NCBI GenBank assembly: GCA_016186095.1 | Contig: JACPMG010000019.1 | Location: forward strand, 1-50,472 | Length of the DNA stretch: 50,472 nucleotides | Direction: 5' to 3' | From: Candidatus Sungiibacteriota bacterium | Lineage (GTDB): Bacteria > Patescibacteriota > Minisyncoccia > Sungbacterales > HO2-52-23 | Part shown: positions 8,595 to 16,649 of the stretch, in pieces | How the letters are laid out: every line of letters begins with the position of its first letter | How positions within the stretch are numbered: the first letter of the stretch is position 1 | Position numbers and translations under genes: made by a program | Notes under the pieces: generated by a model | The model's database searches: none | Seen by the model: the letters and a program-made list of their open reading frames with translations, nothing else | Told to the model about the DNA's origin: nothing

Positions 8595-9101
8595 TTATAC
8601 CCTCTTAAATAATAAACCAAGTGCTCCGGTCAGAAAGGTAATCAAAGTTGGCAGTAAAACAGCCCATACCAACGAAGCTAAAAATACGTGACCCCAAAAT
8701 TCCCAGTAAACTGGCACAGGCAAACCGTGAACATAATCTGCCGTCCAGCCAAAAAATAAAATCAGATTAACGAATAAAATAGTGCCCATAGCAGTGCCCA
8801 CACCGCGCGTCATAAAAGACTCCGCGTGCGAAAAAATGCCCCGCAGAATTTCGGTAAAAAACGCCAAAATTATGAAAATGGCGGTGTATGTCCCGAATAC
8901 GTATAAAGATACGCTGTCCATCAACACCCCAGCCAGAATTGCCCAAAACAGCCGCCGGGATAAACCTATATTCCAGAATAAAAAAATTAGTGTGGCGCCA
9001 AAAAGCGGCGGCCGGACTTCCCATAGCGCAATCCTGCTCCCCCACGCTATTTCAATAAAGAAGGCGCCGGCTAGAAAACAAATGGCTAAAACGTATTTCA
9101 T
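8595..9101 (-). CDS. mreD: Rod shape-determining protein MreD
   Basis: 168 aa with about five membrane segments and few other features. Identified by topology, length and position between mreC and mrdA. MreD is the membrane component of the elongasome. The start overlaps the mreC stop as ATGA. Confidence 0.85.
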   Translation of the reverse strand: MKYVLAICFLAGAFFIEIAWGSRIALWEVRPPLFGATLIFLFWNIGLSRRLFWAILAGVLMDSVSLYVFGTYTAIFIILAFFTEILRGIFSHAESFMTRGVGTAMGTILFVNLILFFGWTADYVHGLPVPVYWEFWGHVFLASLVWAVLLPTLITFLTGALGLLFKRV

Positions 9102-9874
9102 GGCGCCGGATGCATGACAAATACCTGATTCAAAAATTCAGGACGGGCAATATGTATCGCCCGTACTTCATAAAAGGCAGAGGCGGACGGCGGCTTCTCC
9201 TGTACAATCTCACCTATCACAAAAGGATATCTCCCCTTAGAGGATGCGAGAAGTACAGCATCTCCGCGTCTAATTATCTCGTCCGCCGGAATCAATTCCA
9301 GCAAAAACGCATGTGACCCCAGGCCTTTGGCTAAAACCCGCAATCTGGAAGGAAGCAACTCAACTTCAATACTTTCTCCGAAGCTGGAAGCAACCACTAC
9401 TTTAGCCGATATGTCTCCCGCTTCCCGCACCGTGCCTATAAAAACGCGGTTTTCATCAATCACTAAATCTCCCTGAGAGATGCCGTCATTTCTGCCGGCG
9501 TCGAGAAGCAAGAATTCCCGTCCTGCTTCACGACCGTGAAGAAGCACACGAGCCCCCTTAAGAGTCAGTCCGGAATCTTGACGAAAGGAGAAGACCTTTT
9601 TAAGCGCTTCATTCTCCGCTTGTAATTTTTTTACCTCTACATTTTCTGTCTTGAGACGCTGATTTTCGCGAATCAAGCTATCTGCCTCTGTGCCGGTAAG
9701 CGTCTCCCTGCTGGAAATCCTGCGGACCTGATTAATGATGCCGATCAGCGGTTTTATTGCCGCAAGCGACATCGTCTGCACCCTCCGTAAGATTGCCGAG
9801 TCATTAAAAAAAATCAGCAGCCCCAAAAGGAGCGCTATGACAAGAAATAAAGTTGACTTCCCTCTCCACGCCAT
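9098..9874 (-). CDS. mreC: Rod shape-determining protein MreC
   Basis: 258 aa. N-terminal membrane segment (about residues 8-23), then a coiled coil (about 65-95) and the beta-barrel domain with ARVLLHGREAGREFLLLDAGRNDGI and GTVREAG. MreC scaffolds PBP2 and MreB outside the membrane. It lies 14 bases after mreB and overlaps mreD. Confidence 0.93.
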   Translation of the reverse strand: MAWRGKSTLFLVIALLLGLLIFFNDSAILRRVQTMSLAAIKPLIGIINQVRRISSRETLTGTEADSLIRENQRLKTENVEVKKLQAENEALKKVFSFRQDSGLTLKGARVLLHGREAGREFLLLDAGRNDGISQGDLVIDENRVFIGTVREAGDISAKVVVASSFGESIEVELLPSRLRVLAKGLGSHAFLLELIPADEIIRRGDAVLLASSKGRYPFVIGEIVQEKPPSASAFYEVRAIHIARPEFLNQVFVMHPAP

Positions 9875-9888
9875 GAAAAAATCATAAT

Positions 9889-10941
9889 TTATGCAGGTGC
9901 TTTTTCGAAACTCGTGCTAACCAAAACTTCCCGCAACGAATCGATATCCTCCAGAATTATTCCCGTACCGCGCACTACTGCCGTCAAGGGATCTTCCGCA
10001 ACCTTGGCCGGAATTTTTGTCTCCTCGCTAATCAGATGGTCAAGTCCGCGCAGAAGCGACCCGCCGCCGACGAGCATTATGCCACGATGCATAATATCGG
10101 CGACCAGCTCCGGCGGAGTCTCCTCAACCGTAGCTTTTATCGCATTCACCAAGACATTAATCGAGTGACGAAGCGCGCGGCGGATATCAGCATCATCTAC
10201 CACAACTTCCTTAGGAAGTCCAGTCACTAAATCTCTTCCTCTCATAGTAGCCTCCATCAGATCCGGAAGCTCATAAGCCGACCCTATGGCGATTTTGATG
10301 TCCTCGGCGGTGCGCTCGCCGATCAAAAGCTTAAATTCATCACGCGCGAAGCGGATAATGTCATCATTGAATTTATCCCCCGCTACTTTAAGGGCGCGGG
10401 AGACCACTATACCGCCAAGAGAAATCACCGCAATATCCGTTGTGCCGCCGCCGATATCAACCACCATGGAGCCCACGGCCTCCTGCACGGGCAAACGTAT
10501 ACCAATAGCCGCGGCCATGGGCTGTTCCACCAGGTATACCTCCCGCGCTCCTGCGTTTTTGGCGGCATCCTCGACGGCGCGTTTCTCAACTTCCGTGACA
10601 CCCGACGGAATACCAATTACCACTCGCGGCCGCGCAAAAAGCGAAAAAGTTTCTTCGTGTACCTTTCTGATAAAGTATTTCAGCATCTCCTCGGTAACTT
10701 CAAAATCCGATACCACGCCGCCTACCAGCGGTCTTACGGCGGTAATATAAGCAGGGGTACGCCCGACCATTCTTTTAGCCTCCGCGCCTATGGCCACGAG
10801 CTGCCCGGTCTTTTGGTTTACCGCCACCACCGAAGGCTCATTAATCACAATGCCTCGTCCGCGCACATAGACGAGCGTGATGGCCGTCCCAAGATCAATC
10901 CCTACATCTTGAGAAAAATAAGCGAAGACTTTATTAAACAT
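9889..10941 (-). CDS. mreB: Rod shape-determining actin MreB (first copy)
   Basis: 350 aa. Actin-fold ATPase that guides the elongasome. Phosphate-1 motif VGIDLGTAITLVYV, phosphate-2 motif [14 protein letters not shown] and adenosine motif MLVGGGSLLRGLD are all visible. It starts the mreB-mreC-mreD-mrdA string, 3 bases after proS. A second MreB is encoded at 35714-36724. Confidence 0.95.
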   Translation of the reverse strand: MFNKVFAYFSQDVGIDLGTAITLVYVRGRGIVINEPSVVAVNQKTGQLVAIGAEAKRMVGRTPAYITAVRPLVGGVVSDFEVTEEMLKYFIRKVHEETFSLFARPRVVIGIPSGVTEVEKRAVEDAAKNAGAREVYLVEQPMAAAIGIRLPVQEAVGSMVVDIGGGTTDIAVISLGGIVVSRALKVAGDKFNDDIIRFARDEFKLLIGERTAEDIKIAIGSAYELPDLMEATMRGRDLVTGLPKEVVVDDADIRRALRHSINVLVNAIKATVEETPPELVADIMHRGIMLVGGGSLLRGLDHLISEETKIPAKVAEDPLTAVVRGTGIILEDIDSLREVLVSTSFEKAPA

Positions 10942-10944
10942 GGG

Positions 10945-12225
10945 CTATATTACTCGTTTCAACAGTTCTTTTTCGGATATTATCTTTCCCTCCTTTTCCG
11001 ATCTTTTTTTCACTTCAATTCCGCGCGCCGCTATGGTTTTCTCTGAAACCACCGCCCTCCAGGGGGCCCCTATTAAATCCGCATCGGCAAATTTCTCGCC
11101 CGCTGATTTGTCATCGCGATCATCGTACAGGACCTCCACCCCTTTGGCAAGAAGAATTTTATAGAACTTTTCCCCGCCCACAGCAGTGGGCGAGGCTCGC
11201 CCAGCTTTGCTGGGCGGCGCTTTCTTTCCGCCATCAAGGACAATCAAGTGAACCTTAAACGGCGCCGTTGATTCCGGCCACATAATTCCCAGGCCATTGC
11301 TGTGTATTTCCACAACTGTCGCCATCAGGCGGCCAAGGCCGATACCATAGCTTCCCATAACTACTGGCTTCTTTACGCCCTTCTCATCAGAGTACAGAAG
11401 TCCCATGGGAATCGAGTATTTCGTACCAAGTTTGAAAATGTTGCCCACCTCAATGCTTTTGGCCGACTTAACCATCTCTTTACATTTTGGGCACGCATCG
11501 CCCTCCTTCATTGATGAGATTTCCCTGTTTTGGGCGTAGCGGCATTTGGAACAGTAAAATATTATATCTTCTCCTGCTTCACTAAACACCTGATATTCAT
11601 GCGTAAATTCTTTGGTAAATGCGCCTCCAGATGCTTCGGCAACATAGGCGTCAAGATCACAACGTTTGAAAATTTTTTTATAGGCCCCGTCAACAATTCG
11701 GTAAAACCGATCCAGATCTTTTTCATCTCGGTGAAAACTGTACATATCCTTCATCAAAAACTCCCGACCGCGTATCAGGCCGGATTTGGCGCGCAACTCG
11801 TCCCGGAATTTATTTTGAAATTGATAGACGTATAAAGGCAAGTCTTTATAGGACTGAATTGATCGCAACGCAATTTCTGCAAGCGCTTCTTCGTGAGTCA
11901 TGGCAAGACCAACCTCCCGACCAGAATGATCCTTAAACTGATACATAGGCTCTCGGCCAAGCTCCTCCCACCGACCTGTTTTCTCCCAACGCTCTTTGGG
12001 CTGCAATGATGTGAGCAAAAGTTCCTGGCCACCGACACTATTCATTTCTTCCCGTACAATGGCGCGTATTTTCTCAAGCACCTTCAGCCCCAACGGCAAG
12101 TAATCGTAAACCCCGGCCATAGTTTTATAGATAAAACCACCTCGCTCCAGAAGCTTGGCATTTACGGCCACCTCGTCTTTGGGCGCCTCACGCAATGTTT
12201 TTCCAAAAAGTTGAGATTGACGCAT
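10945..12225 (-). CDS. proS: Prolyl-tRNA synthetase, short form without the editing insertion
   Basis: 426 aa. Class II synthetase for tRNA-Pro. Core motifs include TSLQPKERW, MTHEEAL and GLIRGREFLMKDMYSF. Between motifs 2 and 3, where many bacterial enzymes carry the roughly 180-residue INS editing domain, there is only a short Cys4 zinc-ribbon-like element (CSKC...CPKC, about residues 228-252). In the anticodon-binding domain, after HLIVLDGGKK, about 15 extra residues are encoded by paired palindromes at 11175-11216. It is upstream of mreB and has its own promoter and 5' leader. Confidence 0.94.
   Translation of the reverse strand: MRQSQLFGKTLREAPKDEVAVNAKLLERGGFIYKTMAGVYDYLPLGLKVLEKIRAIVREEMNSVGGQELLLTSLQPKERWEKTGRWEELGREPMYQFKDHSGREVGLAMTHEEALAEIALRSIQSYKDLPLYVYQFQNKFRDELRAKSGLIRGREFLMKDMYSFHRDEKDLDRFYRIVDGAYKKIFKRCDLDAYVAEASGGAFTKEFTHEYQVFSEAGEDIIFYCSKCRYAQNREISSMKEGDACPKCKEMVKSAKSIEVGNIFKLGTKYSIPMGLLYSDEKGVKKPVVMGSYGIGLGRLMATVVEIHSNGLGIMWPESTAPFKVHLIVLDGGKKAPPSKAGRASPTAVGGEKFYKILLAKGVEVLYDDRDDKSAGEKFADADLIGAPWRAVVSEKTIAARGIEVKKRSEKEGKIISEKELLKRVI
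11175..11216. repeat. Paired palindromes inserted in proS
   Basis: CGCCCACagcaGTGGGCG (11175-11192) and CGCCCAGCtttGCTGGGCG (11198-11216) are joined by AGGCT. This is the same layout as in serS (3026-3064), with a GCGAGGCTCGC centre and different arms. Confidence 0.75.
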
Positions 12226-12323
12226 AAGACAATTGTATAAGAAATGATTTAAGCTGTGTACTTGACTATATAAATATGCTATGATCTATTATGCTGAGCT
12301 ACCGAGGATACGGGTTTCCTGAG

Positions 12324-12332
12324 ATTATAGCA
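12324..12332 (-). promoter_or_regulatory. Extended -10 promoter of proS
   Basis: TGcTATAAT on the minus strand, with no clear -35. It implies a leader of about 90 nt before the proS start at 12225. I saw no T-box landmarks in that leader. Confidence 0.5.
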
Positions 12333-12334
12333 CA

Positions 12335-12356
12335 AAACGGCCACCATCAGCCGTTT
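12335..12356 (-). terminator. Terminator after the 78-aa coiled-coil gene
   Basis: Stem AAACGGC/GCCGTTT with an 8-base loop, followed by TTTTGTG on the minus strand. It abuts the proS promoter. Confidence 0.55.
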
Positions 12357-12386
12357 CTTTAATTTAACTCCGATTCAAATATGCCA

Positions 12387-12623
12387 CTATTTCATCGCAA
12401 ACAAGTCTTCCATGCGCTTCATTCGTTTCTTCAAATCTTGAATCTCAAAAGTGTGCTGCTTCAGAATTAATTTCTCAATATTATCTACTTTTTCCTCGAC
12501 TCTTCCTAACCGCTCTCCTATTCTTCCTAGTTGTTCATCAACGTCCTTCTTCTTGGCGGTCCCGTCAAACCCACTTTTTACCATAACCGCCAAGTCGTCA
12601 ATTGTAATATCTTTCCTTGCCAT
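12387..12623 (-). CDS. Small coiled-coil protein
   Basis: 78 aa. N-terminal KDITIDDLAVMVKSGFDG followed by continuous heptads (LGRIGERLGRVEEKVDNIEKLI...). No enzymatic motif or membrane segment. Proteins with this ITIDDLA..V..GF.. start are, from general knowledge, common in CPR genomes and have no known function. It lies 18 bases after gap and may be co-transcribed with it. Confidence 0.75.
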   Translation of the reverse strand: MARKDITIDDLAVMVKSGFDGTAKKKDVDEQLGRIGERLGRVEEKVDNIEKLILKQHTFEIQDLKKRMKRMEDLFAMK

Positions 12624-12641
12624 AGTTTGAACATATACCTC

Positions 12642-13652
12642 CTACAAGTTTCCCGCAATTCTCCTCACATGCTCCACCAATGTCGCCGTATATCCGGCCT
12701 CGTTATCGTACCAGGAATATACCGTGACCAAATCTCCGTCAACCACTTTGGTGAGAGATAGGTCCACAATGGCGCCGTAGGGTTCTCCCAAAATATCGGC
12801 AGATACAATCGGGTCTTCAGTTACTTTCAAAACCCTTGACCAGCGCGGCATCTGGCTTGCTTTGTGGAAAACATCGTTTACGGCCTCAGGGTTTGTCTTC
12901 TTCCCCGTAAGCACGGTATTTACGCTCAAAGAGCCGGAAATCGTCGGCACCCGCACGGACACGGCGTCAAAAAGGCCTTTGAGTTCCGGAATGGACTGGA
13001 TTACCGCTTCTGCCGCTCCCGTGGTGGATGGCACGATATTTACCGCCGCCGCGCGGCCCCTACGCGGGTCTTTCTCTTCCGGCCCGTCAACCAACTTTTG
13101 GGTCGCGGTATAACCATGCACCGTGACCATCTGCGCTTTTTTAACGCCAAAATTTTCGAGAAGCACGGCCATAACCGGCGCCACGGAATTGGTGGTACAG
13201 GAGGCATTGCAAGTGATAGGTCCTGCTTTTTCAAAACGATCGTCATTTACGCCGATAAGCGCGGTTGTAACGTCGCCTTTGGCAGGCGCAGTGATCACTA
13301 CCCTCTTCGCACCGGCATCCAGATGCGCCTTGGACTTATCATAAGAAGCAAACAGGCCGGTAGCTTCCACTACTAAATCTATACCTAGTTCTTTCCAGGG
13401 AAGTTTAGCCGGATCCTTCTCGGAAGAAACTTCGACTTTTTCGCCCTCGACTTTAAAATGTCCCTCCCCAGCTACGACTTCTTTTTTATACCGACCGTAT
13501 ACCGAATCGTATTTGAGGAGATATACGAGAGTTTTGACGTCGGCAAGATCATTCACGGCAACAATATCAAATCCTGGCATTCCGAATGCCCCTCGAAAGA
13601 AGGAACGTCCGATCCTGCCGAATCCATTAATTGCAATTTTTACAGATTTCAT
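12642..13652 (-). CDS. gap: Glyceraldehyde-3-phosphate dehydrogenase, type I
   Basis: 336 aa. Glycolytic oxidation of glyceraldehyde-3-phosphate to 1,3-bisphosphoglycerate with NAD. Rossmann start INGFGRIGRSFFRGA; catalytic Cys in NASCTTN (about residue 152); the PSTTGAAEAV and SWYDNEAGYTATLVEH motifs are present. Length is typical. A possible promoter (TTTACT, 18 bases, TATACT) lies in the short space shared with the divergent gene at 13692. Confidence 0.96.
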   Translation of the reverse strand: MKSVKIAINGFGRIGRSFFRGAFGMPGFDIVAVNDLADVKTLVYLLKYDSVYGRYKKEVVAGEGHFKVEGEKVEVSSEKDPAKLPWKELGIDLVVEATGLFASYDKSKAHLDAGAKRVVITAPAKGDVTTALIGVNDDRFEKAGPITCNASCTTNSVAPVMAVLLENFGVKKAQMVTVHGYTATQKLVDGPEEKDPRRGRAAAVNIVPSTTGAAEAVIQSIPELKGLFDAVSVRVPTISGSLSVNTVLTGKKTNPEAVNDVFHKASQMPRWSRVLKVTEDPIVSADILGEPYGAIVDLSLTKVVDGDLVTVYSWYDNEAGYTATLVEHVRRIAGNL

Positions 13653-13691
13653 ATACTCTTCAAGTATAACACCATTACAAGAGGCGAGTAA

Positions 13692-13901
13692 ATGCGCGCC
13701 CTACTACGGCTCCTGACGACTTCTCTTGTTATCAGCTCGGTTCTGGCGCTTCTTTTTACTTTCTCCGGAATGCCGGTCTTTTCGACACACGAATTAGCCA
13801 TCTGGCAAATCTTTTTATATCATTTCGGAAGTTTTATTTCCATATCCTTCCTTCTTGCTTCTTTATTTATGCTCAAGAAAAAATTTGAAAGGATGGGATA
13901 G
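13692..13901 (+). CDS. Small two-helix membrane protein, unknown function
   Basis: 69 aa, with two hydrophobic segments (about residues 7-27 and 38-60) and a basic tail KKKFERMG. A GAGGCGAG stretch precedes the ATG. Divergent from gap and followed by a terminator shared with gdhA. I do not recognise a family. Confidence 0.6.
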   Translation: MRALLRLLTTSLVISSVLALLFTFSGMPVFSTHELAIWQIFLYHFGSFISISFLLASLFMLKKKFERMG

Positions 13902-13912
13902 AAAGTTTAAAT

Positions 13913-13931
13913 ACCGCGATTACGCGGTTTT
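13913..13931. terminator. Terminator between the convergent small gene and gdhA
   Basis: Stem ACCGCG/CGCGGT with loop ATTA, then TTTTCTT on the plus strand. Its position between two convergent genes fits bidirectional use. Confidence 0.65.
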
Positions 13932-13932
13932 C

Positions 13933-15186
13933 TTATAATTTAGTGGCCGCTTTCGCCACTCTTTCCATCGCACGTACAAAAGAAGCTGTTCGCCAAGAGA
14001 TATTGTATTTGTTCTTAATCTCCAACACCGTCTGAAATGCTCTTACCAGCTGCTCATCAATTTTCTTTAATACATCTCCCTCGCCCCAATATTTCTGTTC
14101 CAAAGACTGCAGCCATTCAAAATACGATCCTACCACTCCTCCACCGTTCGCCAGAATATCGGGAATTATTTCCACGCCCCGCCCTACCAACATCTTCTCC
14201 GCCTCTGATACGGTGGGCCCGTTAGCCATTTCCAAAATCACTTTGGCCTTTATTCTTTCGGTATTAGCCTCGTTGATAACATTCTCCAGCGCTGCCGGGA
14301 TTAAAATATCGACTGACAGTTCCAATAACTCCTCATTGGTAAATTGTTTGCAGGTCTCTCCGTGAGAAGACACTGCATAACAACGAGGGCGCTCGATAAT
14401 GCCAGTTTTTTCTTTAACATCCAGAACTTTCGGTATATCAATTCCATCTTCCTCATACAGCGCGCCCTTGGAATCGGAGATAGCGACGACTCTAAACCCA
14501 TTGTCAAAAAGAAGTTTAGCTATATTTGAACCGACATTGCCAAAACCCTGTATCGCCACCTCTGGTGGCGAATTTCTAATTTCTAATTTCGAATTTCTAA
14601 ACTTAAGGAATTCACGAAGAATAACGAAACCGCCAAAACCCGTGGCGACTTCACGGCCGCGAGACCCGCCCTTCTCAACGGATTTCCCCGTGAATGCGGA
14701 CGGCTCCCAGTGACCAACAAGTTTTGAGTACTCATCTGTCATCCAATCCATTATCTGAGAATTAGTACCTACGTCCGGCGCCGGAACATCTTTTTGCGGG
14801 CCGATTTCCTGCCAAATCGCGCGAACATACCCTCGCGACAACTCTTCAAGCTCGCCTGCGCTCAACGCACGCGCATCAACTTTTACAGCACCCTTAGCAC
14901 CACCATAAGGCAACCCCATTAGTGATGTTTTCCAGGTCATTAAAGAGGCAAGCGCTTTTACTTCATCTAAGTTGGAGTCCGGGTGGAAACGAATACCGCC
15001 CTTGTAGAGCCCCAGTGCGTTATTGTGCTGAACACGCCAGGCCTGAAATTTTTTTGATCCTACCTGAATTTTAAATTCCAGAATTTTATCCGGTTTTTGC
15101 AGGCGCGCTAAAACATCACCTGGGACTTGAGCGATTCGCGCGGCCTCCTCAACTAGTTTTTGCGTATTTTCGAAAAAGGTTGACAT
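13933..15186 (-). CDS. gdhA: Glutamate dehydrogenase (Glu/Leu/Phe/Val family)
   Basis: 417 aa. Interconverts glutamate with 2-oxoglutarate and ammonia. The substrate-binding Lys region GGAKGAVKVD, PAPDVGTNSQIMDWM, the Rossmann motif VAIQGFGNVGSNIAKLL and ILANGGGVVGSYFEW are present. Immediately before the Rossmann strand, about 14 residues (KFRNSKLEIRNSPPE) are encoded by repeated GAATTTCTAATTT words and a GCCACC/GGTGGC palindrome (14555-14600), apparently an in-frame insertion. It could prefer another amino acid; the family name is safer than the substrate. Confidence 0.92.
   Translation of the reverse strand: MSTFFENTQKLVEEAARIAQVPGDVLARLQKPDKILEFKIQVGSKKFQAWRVQHNNALGLYKGGIRFHPDSNLDEVKALASLMTWKTSLMGLPYGGAKGAVKVDARALSAGELEELSRGYVRAIWQEIGPQKDVPAPDVGTNSQIMDWMTDEYSKLVGHWEPSAFTGKSVEKGGSRGREVATGFGGFVILREFLKFRNSKLEIRNSPPEVAIQGFGNVGSNIAKLLFDNGFRVVAISDSKGALYEEDGIDIPKVLDVKEKTGIIERPRCYAVSSHGETCKQFTNEELLELSVDILIPAALENVINEANTERIKAKVILEMANGPTVSEAEKMLVGRGVEIIPDILANGGGVVGSYFEWLQSLEQKYWGEGDVLKKIDEQLVRAFQTVLEIKNKYNISWRTASFVRAMERVAKAATKL
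14555..14600. repeat. Word repeat inserted in gdhA
   Basis: GCCACCTCTGGTGGC palindrome (14555-14569), then overlapping copies of GAATTTCTAATTT and TTTCGAATTTCTAA. Same style as the intergenic word hairpins listed elsewhere. Confidence 0.6.
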
Positions 15187-15239
15187 TTAACAGTTATAAA
15201 ATCATCATAATAGTTATAAAGGGCGGGGGGGAGACGACA

Positions 15240-15545
15240 ATGCTGGATTGGTTACTGAATTATACGGAGATTTTCTGGTGGAAGATACTAACATTACTAT
15301 TATACTTGCTTTTCACTGTCGCCTTCCTATACGGCCTGTGGGCCTTTAAAAAACAAGACGCGCGTTTATATCCCAAAGATGGAAAAAAGATCTCTAAGAA
15401 TAAAACCAGACGACTCCTCAAAACGGTGGGGATAAAAATGAGAGAATCGCCTAGACAACCCCACCCTGACGGGAAACTACTTTCCAGAGAAGAAAATAGA
15501 AAATTTCTCAAAAAAATAGGCTTACCGGGAAACGGCCAGAGATAA
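15240..15545 (+). CDS. Single-pass membrane protein with basic tail, unknown
   Basis: 101 aa from the ATG at 15240, chosen because a GGGGGGGAG purine run lies just upstream; an earlier in-frame start at 15180 would overlap the gdhA start. One membrane helix (about residues 17-37: ILTLLLYLLFTVAFLYGLW), then a basic soluble tail with two related SREENRKFLKKIG / SKNKTRRLLKTVG segments. Family not recognised. Confidence 0.6.
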   Translation: MLDWLLNYTEIFWWKILTLLLYLLFTVAFLYGLWAFKKQDARLYPKDGKKISKNKTRRLLKTVGIKMRESPRQPHPDGKLLSREENRKFLKKIGLPGNGQR

Positions 15546-15550
15546 ATTTG

Positions 15551-15582
15551 CCGCAAACTTTACGAAAAGGTTGCGGTTTTTA
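15551..15582 (+). terminator. Terminator of the 15240 gene, convergent with trxB
   Basis: CCGCAA/TTGCGG stem with an inner CTTT/AAAG pairing, followed by TTTTT. It overlaps the trxB stop codon. Confidence 0.65.
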
Positions 15583-16551
15583 CTTCTCCGTCGCGGGTGA
15601 TTGTTTTTCCCGTTTCAATAAATACGCATACGCCGCCAAGGCCGCTTTTACCGCGTCTCCGGCCGATACGTTGTTTTGCTTGTACGGATCATCAGTTATG
15701 TCCCCCGCGGCAAAAATACCCGGATGAGAGGTAGAGGCGTGCTTGGAATCAATCACCACCTGCCCCCATTTATCAAGATCCACCAAGCCCTTGACTATCT
15801 CGGAATTCGGCACCGACCCTATTTCTACAAAAACCCCGTCAAGACCCAATGTTTTTTCTTCGCCGGTTTTGATATTTTTATACTTCAAGCCTGTCACAAA
15901 TTTGTCGCCGAAAATCTCAAGAGTTTCGGAATTTAAAATAATTTCCTTAAGCTTAGGGTTCTTTTTTATCTCTTCCTGCTCTACCGGATCTCCTTTAAGA
16001 ACATCGCCCCGGTGAATTAAATATACCTCGCTCGCGTACGGAAAAAGGTCCTGTACTGCCTCAAGCCCAGCGTTTCCTCCTCCAACCACCGCAACTTTTT
16101 TTCCGGCAAAAAGCGGAGCATCGCAGGTTGAGCAATAGGCCACCCCCTTCCCGTTTAATTTATCTTCCCCCGAAACCCCCAACTTTCTCCGCCGCGCTCC
16201 TGCGGCAAGAATAATTGATTTCCCTTCGTAACTGTTCCCCTTATCGGTTTTTACTTCAAAGTCGCAAATTCTCGTACCCTGCTCGCATTTAATTGAGCGC
16301 GCTTCAACCGCTTTTTCTTCCTTTATATCCACCATCTCCGGATAGGAGCGCGCGTGCTCCTCAAATTTTTTAGCCAAATCAAAACCGGAGATATGCGGCT
16401 CCCCGATCCAATTTTGAATATCATCGGATACTATAGATTGCCCCCCGAACGATTCGGTGATAAGCAATGTTTTTAACTTTTTACGGGCGGTATAGACCGC
16501 GGCCGAAGCGCCAGCCGGTCCGCCGCCGATTATTATGACATCATATAGCAT
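15580..16551 (-). CDS. trxB: Thioredoxin reductase
   Basis: 323 aa from the ATG at 16551 (an in-frame ATG at 16572 would add seven residues from the upstream repeat). FAD-binding GGGPAGASAA at the N-terminus, the redox CxxC in CSTCDAP, the NAD(P)H motif VVGGGNAGLEA and the C-terminal FAD motif GIFAAGDITD. Transfers electrons from NAD(P)H to thioredoxin-like proteins, which could include the glutaredoxin at 27291. Upstream lies a long word hairpin. Confidence 0.93.
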   Translation of the reverse strand: MLYDVIIIGGGPAGASAAVYTARKKLKTLLITESFGGQSIVSDDIQNWIGEPHISGFDLAKKFEEHARSYPEMVDIKEEKAVEARSIKCEQGTRICDFEVKTDKGNSYEGKSIILAAGARRRKLGVSGEDKLNGKGVAYCSTCDAPLFAGKKVAVVGGGNAGLEAVQDLFPYASEVYLIHRGDVLKGDPVEQEEIKKNPKLKEIILNSETLEIFGDKFVTGLKYKNIKTGEEKTLGLDGVFVEIGSVPNSEIVKGLVDLDKWGQVVIDSKHASTSHPGIFAAGDITDDPYKQNNVSAGDAVKAALAAYAYLLKREKQSPATEK

Positions 16552-16559
16552 ATGCAACA

Positions 16560-16645
16560 CACGTATCCACAAATGATTACACTAATCCACCAATCACGAA
16601 TATACTATTCGTGGATTTGTGTGCAAATTCGTAGATTAGTGTACA
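16560..16645. repeat. Intergenic word hairpin before trxB
   Basis: Alternating copies of ACTAATCCAC, AATCACGAAT and their complements (ATTCGTGGATT, AGATTAGTGT). A 27-base stretch (16577-16603) differs by one base from 47373-47399. Confidence 0.7.
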
Positions 16646-16649
16646 TCAA

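Noticed and set aside
3026-11216. serS, lysS and proS as pseudogenes because of the insertions
   Set aside because: Frames are open, catalytic motifs intact and gene overlaps preserved.
12285-12312. tRNA-like start (CGGTAGCTCAG) on the minus strand in the proS leader
   Set aside because: No anticodon arm, no T-arm and no acceptor pairing follow; it is a chance match.
12226-12323. T-box riboswitch in the proS leader
   Set aside because: I found no specifier loop or conserved T-box sequence, and no terminator hairpin between the promoter and proS.
12262-12356. Small RNA gene on the plus strand (TTGACT ... hairpin)
   Set aside because: The spacing to TATGAT is only about 12 bases. The hairpin is better explained as the terminator of the 78-aa gene.
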